A stretch of 7,193 nucleotides of DNA from Bordetella parapertussis (lineage in GTDB: Bacteria > Pseudomonadota > Gammaproteobacteria > Burkholderiales > Burkholderiaceae_C): assembly GCA_945900695.1 (NCBI GenBank), contig CAMDJU010000138.1:1-7193 (forward strand). The letters are read 5' to 3'. The notes beneath the pieces were generated by a model. That model was not told the origin of the DNA, searched no databases, and saw only the letters and a program-made list of their open reading frames with translations. Shown piece by piece: positions 1 through 4,842 of this stretch (the stretch's first letter is position 1; the number at the start of each line of letters is the position of its first letter). The position numbers and the translations under genes were made by a program.

Positions 1-140
1 AAACTCGTTTCAAGATGAGATCTGCCGGGGCCTTGAGCCCCCTAAAGAGTCGTTCAAGACCAGGACGTTGATAGGTCAGGTGTGGAAGCGCAGTAATGCG
101 TTAAGCTAACTGATACTAATTGCTCGTGCGACTTGACCCT
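1..140 (+). rRNA. rrl: 23S ribosomal RNA, 3' end (partial)
   Basis: This is the last part of domain VI of 23S rRNA, part of the large ribosomal subunit. It is recognised by conserved blocks such as GACGTTGATAGG near 66-77, AAGCGCAGTAATGCGTTAAG near 87-106 and CTAACTGATACTAATTGCTC near 106-125, which align by eye with the end of E. coli 23S rRNA. The GACTTGACCCT run near 130-140 is the strand expected to pair with the 5' end of the molecule (outside the window), so the mature end is placed at about 138-140. The exact 3' end is uncertain by a few bases. The rest of the gene lies upstream of the window. Confidence 0.96.
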
Positions 141-251
141 ATAACTTTGGCTTCAGCCAAGGGTGTTATGCCAAGTGACGCATTCAAAATCGAAAAGCTG
201 ATTTGCTCTATGAATTCTTTGTCTTGATGGTATCAAGACAATAAAAAGTTA
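141..251 (+). other. 23S-5S internal transcribed spacer with two potential hairpins
   Basis: This AT-rich spacer carries no tRNA or gene. Two inverted repeats are visible. The first, at 147-160, has a TTGGC/GCCAA stem around a TTCA loop, with an outer ATAAC (141-145) / GTTAT (165-169) pairing. The second, at 219-241, is a 10-bp perfect stem (219-228 with 232-241) around a GGT loop, ending about 10 bases before the 5S start and followed by an A-rich run. By analogy with other rRNA operons these are candidate processing structures. The sequence just after the 23S may instead pair with the 23S 5' flank, which is not visible, to form an RNase III substrate. Function is inferred. Confidence 0.7.
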
Positions 252-367
252 TGCCTGATGACCATAGCGACGTGGTACCACTCCTTCCCATCCCGAACAG
301 GACAGTGAAACGCGTCAGCGCCGATGATAGTGCGGATTGCCCGTGTGAAAGTAGGTCATCGTCAGGC
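252..367 (+). rRNA. rrf: 5S ribosomal RNA
   Basis: This is a complete 5S rRNA of about 116 bases, the usual length. It opens with TGCCTGATGACC and ends with GGTCATCGTCAGGC; these arms form the terminal helix I. Internal landmarks are the conserved TCCCATCCCGAACAGG block (near 288-303), typical of proteobacterial 5S, and the GAAAGTAGG segment (near 347-355). It lies about 110 bases after the 23S 3' end on the same strand, the normal rRNA operon order, and is followed at once by an intrinsic terminator. The ends may be off by one or two bases. Any reading frame crossing it is not a real gene. Confidence 0.97.
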
Positions 368-378
368 TTTTACAGCCT

Positions 379-417
379 CAAAAAGCCCAACTCGAAAGAG
401 TTGGGCTTTTTGTTTTT
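379..417 (+). terminator. Rho-independent terminator of the rRNA operon
   Basis: A 15-bp perfect inverted repeat (379-393 paired with 398-412) encloses a GAAA tetraloop (394-397) and is followed by five T residues (413-417). The stem core is GCCCAACTC/GAGTTGGGC. It begins 11 bases after the 5S gene, so it ends the rRNA transcript. The stem flanks are A-rich on the left and T-rich on the right, so it could also slow transcription arriving from the converging hydrolase gene on the minus strand. On that strand no clean T-run follows beyond the stem itself, so bidirectional action is only a possibility. Confidence 0.96.
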
Positions 418-423
418 GGGAGA

Positions 424-455
424 TCAAAAGTTGCTTAAATCAGAGGTTGCTTAAA
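424..455. repeat. Two-copy 16-bp tandem repeat at the hydrolase 3' end
   Basis: Bases 424-439 (TCAAAAGTTGCTTAAA) and 440-455 (TCAGAGGTTGCTTAAA) are adjacent direct copies matching at 14 of 16 positions; the last 10 bases are identical. The stop codon of the minus-strand hydrolase gene (440-442) lies in the right-hand copy. The equivalent TGA in the left-hand copy is out of frame with it, because 16 is not a multiple of three. It looks like a short local duplication, for example by replication slippage. Confidence 0.75.
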
Positions 456-1354
456 ACAGCGCCATCTAAGCGTGCTGCATCATTGGTGATCAATTGATGA
501 ACAAAGGATAAAACCCAACTGGAAATGTCCAACTCCCTTTGCTGATGCATCAATTGAAGATACGGAGTTTGTACCGCCCAGGCCAAAAAATCATTCAAAG
601 GGAGCGATTGAAACTCCATCAGTTTGAACTTCAGCAAAACCTTAACGCCATATGCCTGGTGCTTTTCGGGGTGGCTAATAAATTGATCCAAACGTCGACG
701 GGCTCGGTCGATCGCAGCACCCACATCGGTGAATGAAGACCCATGACCCGGATACACAACTTTGGCATCGAGACTTTGGATCAAATCCAAGGTCGATGAA
801 ACTTCGGCAAAGGCATCAAGGCCTTCAAGTTCAGGAAACACAACACCAAAACCGTTTGACCATAATGCATCGGCAGAAATCAATAGCCCTTGTTGCGGCT
901 CAAACAAAATGACTGAGTGGGTGTCGTGCCCCGGTGCCGCATGAACCTCCCAGGTAAATGAACCAGATTCAAAAGTGCCTCCGGGTTGCAAAACGTGATG
1001 AGGAACAAATCGAAGACATTGCTGGCCAGTGGCCTTGAACGTCAATACATCATCATCCCAATGCAACACGGCATCAAAATGACCTGGAGGAATACAAATT
1101 TGGGAACCGGGATAAACCGATTGCAGACGTGCGTTACCTCCACAATGGTCGCTGTGCAAGTGGGTGTTGATAATCTTGTCCAGCGGTCGACCCGCCAAAT
1201 GCGATTGAACCAGGGCCAATGTTTGATCGGCATGGGTGACGTAACCTGTATCGATCAAAATGGCTTTTTCATCATCCACAAGAAGAATGTTGTTAGAGGA
1301 CAACCAACCGCGTTCAAAAAAATAAAACCCTGATGGGTGGGGAATGGTTTGCAT
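440..1354 (-). CDS. MBL-fold metallo-hydrolase (glyoxalase II/beta-lactamase-like)
   Basis: This is a soluble 304-residue metallo-beta-lactamase-fold hydrolase. The fold's metal ligands are all present: HLHSDH at residues 65-70 (His65, His67, Asp69, His70), His143 in APGHDTH, Asp162 in SADALW and His204 in YPGHG. A dinuclear metal site, usually zinc, is therefore expected. Residues about 18-205 form the catalytic domain. The last 100 residues are helical-looking and may include the small C-terminal domain seen in some family members that shapes the active site. The substrate cannot be told from sequence: thioesters, lactones and phosphoesters are all used in this superfamily. No signal peptide is seen, so it is probably cytoplasmic. 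The ATG at 1354 is the only credible start, since a stop codon lies in frame four codons upstream (1364-1366), but no good Shine-Dalgarno sequence precedes it. It converges on the rRNA operon and diverges from corC. Its base composition is lower in GC than glyS (27/60 in bases 601-660 versus 35/60 in 5461-5520). Confidence 0.9.
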   Translation of the reverse strand: MQTIPHPSGFYFFERGWLSSNNILLVDDEKAILIDTGYVTHADQTLALVQSHLAGRPLDKIINTHLHSDHCGGNARLQSVYPGSQICIPPGHFDAVLHWDDDVLTFKATGQQCLRFVPHHVLQPGGTFESGSFTWEVHAAPGHDTHSVILFEPQQGLLISADALWSNGFGVVFPELEGLDAFAEVSSTLDLIQSLDAKVVYPGHGSSFTDVGAAIDRARRRLDQFISHPEKHQAYGVKVLLKFKLMEFQSLPLNDFLAWAVQTPYLQLMHQQRELDISSWVLSFVHQLITNDAARLDGAVLSNL

Positions 1355-1430
1355 CCATCCATATTAAACCGATCTGGATTTGGGCTATGCTTACCCAATA
1401 TGAACAACATCAGTACAGAGCTGCACAACT
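1355..1430. promoter_or_regulatory. Divergent intergenic region, probable promoters for the hydrolase and corC
   Basis: These 76 bases separate two divergent starts, so they should hold promoters for both, unless a promoter lies inside a gene. The best plus-strand candidate is TTAAAC (1364-1369), a 16-base spacer and TATGCT (1386-1391), both imperfect sigma-70 boxes. A 5-bp dyad TTGGG (1380-1384) / CCCAA (1394-1398), with a 9-base centre, overlaps the candidate -10 and could be an operator or chance. I could not pick a convincing minus-strand promoter. An ATG at 1400 opens a 14-codon frame ending at 1444, which runs across the corC start. Confidence 0.4.
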
Positions 1431-2300
1431 GTGGGCGAACTTAACTCACCAACAACCCGAAAAACCTCCCAATTGGGATGGCTGCAAGGGTGGATGCAAC
1501 GCTGGAAAAGGGCTCCACGGAGCAAGGCTGATTTGGTCCAAGCTCTGTTGGCCGCCCAGCAACACCAAATCATAGACATGGACAGTCGCCACATGCTCGA
1601 AGGTGTTTTGTGGATGGCGGACAAAACCGTGGCCGATGTGATGGTCGCCGCACCCAAAATGGATTTGATCGATATCCATGCCACACAAGATGAACTGCTG
1701 GACTTTGTGATTGACAAAGCGCATTCTAGGTTTCCAGTTTTTGATACCCAAAAAGAAAATATCTTGGGGATCTTATTGGCCAAAGACTTGCTCAAACTCC
1801 AACGCGCACCAGAACTGAACATCCGTGCGCTGTTGCGCCCGGCGGTGTTTGTCCCTGAAAGCAAAGGCCTGAACGATTTGCTCAGAGAATTTCGCCATAC
1901 ACGCAATCACCAAGCCTTGGTAGTGGACGAATTTGGACGGGTATCAGGCTTGGTCACCATTGAAGATGTCTTAGAAGAAATCGTGGGTGAAATCGAAGAC
2001 GAATTCGACACACAAGAAAGTGAAACAGATATATTTGCACTGGCCGATAACGTCTACCGGGTTAATGGAGACACGGCCCTGGAACGCATCAAAGATGCAT
2101 TTGATGTTGAATGGCCCAACTTGGGTGAAGAGTCCTTTGAGACCATTGGTGGCTACATAGCGCATGCCATGGGGCATGTGCCGCGACGTGGCGAGCATCT
2201 GCAAGTTGATGATCTGCGGTTTGAAGTGCTCCACACCAAAGGTGGCGCGGTCAAATGGTTTCGCGTGACACGCAACAAGTCCACACATCCCGCATCATGA
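1431..2300 (+). CDS. corC: CorC/YbeX-type CBS-domain protein (HlyC/CorC family)
   Basis: This 289-residue soluble protein matches the CorC/YbeX family in length and order: a variable N-terminus, two CBS domains (about residues 65-125 and 130-190) that usually bind adenine nucleotides, and a C-terminal CorC_HlyC transporter-associated domain (about 203-282). Recognisable stretches include MLEGVLWMAD (55-64), KAHSRFPVF (96-104), GILLAKDLLKLQRAPELNIR (113-132), VPESKGLNDLLREFR (141-155) and VDEFGRVSGLVTIEDVLEEI (165-184). No DUF21 membrane domain is present, so it is not a full transporter. The family was named for magnesium/cobalt efflux, and E. coli YbeX has also been linked to ribosome and RNA metabolism; the exact role is unsettled. 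GTG at 1431 is the only reasonable start, because an in-frame stop lies at 1401-1403 and the next in-frame ATG is at residue 22. Its Shine-Dalgarno sequence is weak. It overlaps lnt by 4 bases, as in the classic ybeX-lnt pair, but no ybeZ or ybeY precedes it here. Confidence 0.93.
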   Translation: MGELNSPTTRKTSQLGWLQGWMQRWKRAPRSKADLVQALLAAQQHQIIDMDSRHMLEGVLWMADKTVADVMVAAPKMDLIDIHATQDELLDFVIDKAHSRFPVFDTQKENILGILLAKDLLKLQRAPELNIRALLRPAVFVPESKGLNDLLREFRHTRNHQALVVDEFGRVSGLVTIEDVLEEIVGEIEDEFDTQESETDIFALADNVYRVNGDTALERIKDAFDVEWPNLGEESFETIGGYIAHAMGHVPRRGEHLQVDDLRFEVLHTKGGAVKWFRVTRNKSTHPAS

Positions 2301-3874
2301 TCAGTGCTGTGTGGCTGTGCCTGGGTGGCTTGGCGCAGGCACTGGCTTTGGCTTGGCCTTGGGGTGGCGAATCATTGCCTGCTCTGCAAATTATCGGTTT
2401 AGCGGCGCTTGCTGCTCACTTGAGCCGATGCAAAACCCCCAAAACAGCGTTTTGGCACAGTTGGTGGTTTGCAACAGTTTGGTTGGTGGGCACCTTTTGG
2501 TGGTTGTTTATCTCATTGCACATCTATGGCGGCATGCACGCGCTATTGGCCACGATGGCTGTGATTGTGTTGGCTGCAGCATTGGCCTTGTATTACGCGG
2601 GAGCCGGTTGGGCCACGGTAAAAATATTGGGTTCTGAGCGACGTTCAGTTGCCACATCCATTTTGGTGTTTGCCAGTGCTTGGACATTGGCAGAAGTGGC
2701 CCGCGCTGTGTTGTTCACCGGATTTCCTTGGGGAGCCGTGGGCTACGCACACGTCGATGGGTTGTTGTCAAGCTTTGCCCCATGGGTGGGTGTTTATGGC
2801 ATGGGTTGGATGGCGGCAGCCACGGCCATGGCAATCACTCATTTTCTTCGTCGCAATCACACATCACCCAACGCGCAACGCAAGCCAGCACGCCTGATGT
2901 GGGGAAGCATGGCGTTGGCTTTCTTGCTGATGGTGCAGTTGCCAGGATACCAATACGCCTTCTCATCTGCGTCTACATCAGGAGACCTGCAAGTTCACTT
3001 GATGCAAGGCAACATCGCGCAAAGTGAAAAGTTCCAACCCAGCACAGGCATTGCACAAGCCCTGCGTTGGTACCAACAGGCGCTGCTCAACGTCAACAGT
3101 GGTTTGGCCATTGCCCCTGAAACCGCATTGCCCTTGTTGCCCATGCACTTGCCAGCTGGTTATTGGGACCAATTGCGCCAGCATTTTGCAACTGGCTCTG
3201 CAGCGGCCTTGGTTGGCGTGCCCTGGAAAACGAGCAATGCCCCAGGTGAATCCACTTACAGCAACGCCGCCATCGGCTGGAAACCTGATCAAACCCAAGA
3301 CTACCGCTACGAGAAAAACCACTTGGTGCCCTTTGGCGAATTCGTGCCCCCCATGTTTCGCTGGTTTACCCAACTGATGAACATGCCTTTGGGTGACTTC
3401 AAAGCGGGAGGTGAATACCCCGCCACATTTGATTGGCAAGGGCAACGCATCGCCCCCAATATTTGCTACGAAGATTTATTTGGTGAAGAACTCGCTCGCA
3501 GCTTTATCGACCCCAACCGCTCCCCCACCGTGATGGTCAACATCAGCAACATTGCCTGGTTTGGCGACACCATCGCCATAGACCAACACCTCAACATTGC
3601 CCGACTGCGAAGTTTGGAGTTTCAGCGTCCGATGGTGCGATCCACCAACACCGGCTTGACCGCCGTGATTGACCACCAGGGACGGGTGACAGCGCAGTTG
3701 CCAAGGCACACCGCAGGCGTGCTGGTTGCAACGGTTGAAGGTCGCGCCGACACCCCCACCTGGTTTGCTCAATGGGCATCGCGTTGGCATTTGTGGCCAC
3801 TGGTCGCCCTGTGTGCGTTGATCTTGCTGTGGGCTTGGGCCCAACGGGCCCGTCCGCCAGGGACGGGAGCCTAA
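2297..3874 (+). CDS. lnt: Apolipoprotein N-acyltransferase
   Basis: Lnt transfers an acyl chain from a phospholipid to the N-terminal cysteine of apolipoproteins, the third and last lipoprotein maturation step, at the periplasmic face of the inner membrane. The 525-residue product (E. coli 512) has about seven hydrophobic N-terminal segments between residues 2 and 219, a periplasmic nitrilase-like (CN hydrolase) domain at about 230-480, and a C-terminal membrane helix at about 500-515. The Glu-Lys-Cys triad is complete: Glu275 in APETALP, Lys340 in YEKNHLVPFGEF and Cys390 in NICYEDLFG, close to E267, K335 and C387 of E. coli. I chose ATG 2297, which overlaps the corC stop as ATGA, a typical translational coupling. 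An in-frame ATG at 2255 would add 14 polar residues (MVSRDTQQVHTSRI) before the first membrane segment and seems less likely. Neither start has a clear Shine-Dalgarno sequence. Confidence 0.95.
   Translation: MISAVWLCLGGLAQALALAWPWGGESLPALQIIGLAALAAHLSRCKTPKTAFWHSWWFATVWLVGTFWWLFISLHIYGGMHALLATMAVIVLAAALALYYAGAGWATVKILGSERRSVATSILVFASAWTLAEVARAVLFTGFPWGAVGYAHVDGLLSSFAPWVGVYGMGWMAAATAMAITHFLRRNHTSPNAQRKPARLMWGSMALAFLLMVQLPGYQYAFSSASTSGDLQVHLMQGNIAQSEKFQPSTGIAQALRWYQQALLNVNSGLAIAPETALPLLPMHLPAGYWDQLRQHFATGSAAALVGVPWKTSNAPGESTYSNAAIGWKPDQTQDYRYEKNHLVPFGEFVPPMFRWFTQLMNMPLGDFKAGGEYPATFDWQGQRIAPNICYEDLFGEELARSFIDPNRSPTVMVNISNIAWFGDTIAIDQHLNIARLRSLEFQRPMVRSTNTGLTAVIDHQGRVTAQLPRHTAGVLVATVEGRADTPTWFAQWASRWHLWPLVALCALILLWAWAQRARPPGTGA
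3849..3867 (+). other. GC-rich hairpin at the end of lnt
   Basis: CCCGTCC (3849-3855) and GGACGGG (3861-3867) form a 7-bp perfect stem around a five-base loop, inside the last codons of lnt (the stop is at 3872-3874). No T-run follows, so it is not a typical intrinsic terminator. It might stabilise the upstream mRNA end or cause a pause, or it may simply reflect the proline/glycine-rich tail codons. Confidence 0.4.
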
Positions 3875-3925
3875 AATCGAAACCATGCCTTCCCGTTGGG
3901 TCGGTGACAACCTATCCCACAGCCC
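3875..3925 (+). promoter_or_regulatory. lnt-glyQ intergenic leader with a 15-codon upstream frame
   Basis: This is the widest gap in the plus-strand run after corC, at 51 bases. No strong Shine-Dalgarno sequence lies before the glyQ ATG; the preceding bases are CCTATCCCACAGCCC. An ATG at 3885 opens a short frame ([15 protein letters not shown]) that stops at 3930-3932, just inside glyQ, so its stop overlaps the glyQ start region. No T-box or glycine riboswitch is recognisable in so short a leader, and I see no convincing sigma-70 promoter. Any regulatory role is inference. Confidence 0.35.
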
Positions 3926-4831
3926 ATGCTGACCTTTCAAAAAATCATCCTCACCCTGCAAAACTACTGGGACCAGCAAGGTTGCGCTTTGCTCCAGCCC
4001 TACGACATGGAAGTGGGTGCGGGCACTTCCCACACCGCCACTTTTTTGCGCGCCATAGGGCCTGAGCCTTGGCGCGCCGCGTACGTCCAACCGAGCCGTC
4101 GCCCCAAAGACGGGCGCTATGGCGAGAACCCCAACCGCTTGCAGCACTACTACCAATACCAAGTGGTGCTCAAACCTGCACCAACCAACATCTTGGATCT
4201 CTATTTGGGATCGCTGTCGGCCCTGGGCTTTGATCTGAAAAAAAATGACATCCGTTTTGTCGAAGACGACTGGGAGAACCCGACCCTGGGTGCTTGGGGT
4301 TTGGGCTGGGAGGTGTGGCTCAATGGCATGGAAGTCACCCAATTCACCTATTTCCAGCAAGTGGGTGGCATCGATTGCCGACCGATCACTGGCGAAATCA
4401 CCTACGGCTTAGAGCGCTTGGCCATGTACTTGCAAGGCGTGGACAACGTTTACAACCTGAAATGGACCGATACCTTGAGCTATGGCGATGTGTACCTGCA
4501 AAACGAAAAAGAGCAGTCTGCCTATAACTTTGAGCATTCGGATGCCGACTTTTTGTTTGTGGCCTTCAGTGCCCACGAAAAGCAAGCGCAAAACCTGATC
4601 GCCCATCAGCTGGCTCTGCCCGCTTACGAGCAAGTGCTCAAGGCCGCGCACACCTTCAATTTACTGGATGCGCGTGGCGCCATCAGTGTGACCGAACGCG
4701 CCGCTTACATCGGCCGCATCCGCAATCTGGCCCGCAGTGTGGCGCAGAGTTATTACGACAGTCGAGAACGTCTGGACTTCCCGATGGCCCCGCGTGAATG
4801 GGTCGCTCAAATGGCCAAGAAAGCCGCATGA
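3926..4831 (+). CDS. glyQ: Glycyl-tRNA synthetase, alpha subunit
   Basis: GlyQ is the catalytic alpha chain of the bacterial heterotetrameric (alpha2beta2) glycyl-tRNA synthetase; it activates glycine with ATP for transfer to tRNA-Gly in the cytoplasm. The 301-residue product (E. coli 303) is highly conserved along its length. Landmarks are [14 protein letters not shown] (23-36), the motif-2-like region [20 protein letters not shown] (53-72), [20 protein letters not shown] (110-129), the following [16 protein letters not shown] (133-148), and [15 protein letters not shown] (154-168), which holds the motif-3-type arginine at 164. The C-terminal half contains [20 protein letters not shown] (246-265). 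ATG 3926 places the usual family N-terminus ([12 protein letters not shown]) at the front, as expected. The stop lies 11 bases before glyS, its obligate partner, so the two are surely co-expressed. Long antisense frames opposite this gene are coding shadows. Confidence 0.98.
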   Translation: MLTFQKIILTLQNYWDQQGCALLQPYDMEVGAGTSHTATFLRAIGPEPWRAAYVQPSRRPKDGRYGENPNRLQHYYQYQVVLKPAPTNILDLYLGSLSALGFDLKKNDIRFVEDDWENPTLGAWGLGWEVWLNGMEVTQFTYFQQVGGIDCRPITGEITYGLERLAMYLQGVDNVYNLKWTDTLSYGDVYLQNEKEQSAYNFEHSDADFLFVAFSAHEKQAQNLIAHQLALPAYEQVLKAAHTFNLLDARGAISVTERAAYIGRIRNLARSVAQSYYDSRERLDFPMAPREWVAQMAKKAA

Positions 4832-4836
4832 GGAAG
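4831..4836 (+). promoter_or_regulatory. Shine-Dalgarno sequence that sets the glyS start
   Basis: AGGAAG at 4831-4836 begins on the last base of the glyQ stop codon and sits six bases before ATG 4843. It is the clearest ribosome-binding site in the window. It favours 4843 over the in-frame ATG codons at 4798 and 4828, the second of which overlaps the glyQ stop as ATGA. Confidence 0.85.
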
Positions 4837-4842
4837 AACGAC

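Noticed and set aside
251..454. A 67-codon plus-strand frame over the 5S gene and its terminator.
   Set aside because: It consists of 5S rRNA and terminator sequence, so it is not a protein gene.
986..1333. A 115-codon plus-strand frame opposite the hydrolase gene.
   Set aside because: It is antisense to the catalytic HLHSDH region, which is clearly coding on the minus strand.
1391..1906. A 171-codon minus-strand frame over the corC start and the intergenic region.
   Set aside because: It is opposite the CBS domains of CorC, its product is serine/tryptophan-rich without a recognisable domain, and it conflicts with the divergent promoter region.
3849..3867. The GC-rich hairpin at the end of lnt as a transcription terminator.
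   Set aside because: It lacks a following T-run and lies before the lnt stop codon, so termination here is not supported.
3875..3925. A T-box or glycine riboswitch controlling glyQS.
   Set aside because: The leader is only 51 bases and shows none of the conserved T-box or glycine riboswitch elements; T-box control of synthetases is mainly a Gram-positive trait.
3476..4360. A 294-codon open frame on the minus strand opposite the end of lnt and the start of glyQ.
   Set aside because: It lies opposite two highly conserved genes and crosses their junction. Its translation is low-complexity and resembles no known family. It is a shadow of GC-biased plus-strand codons.
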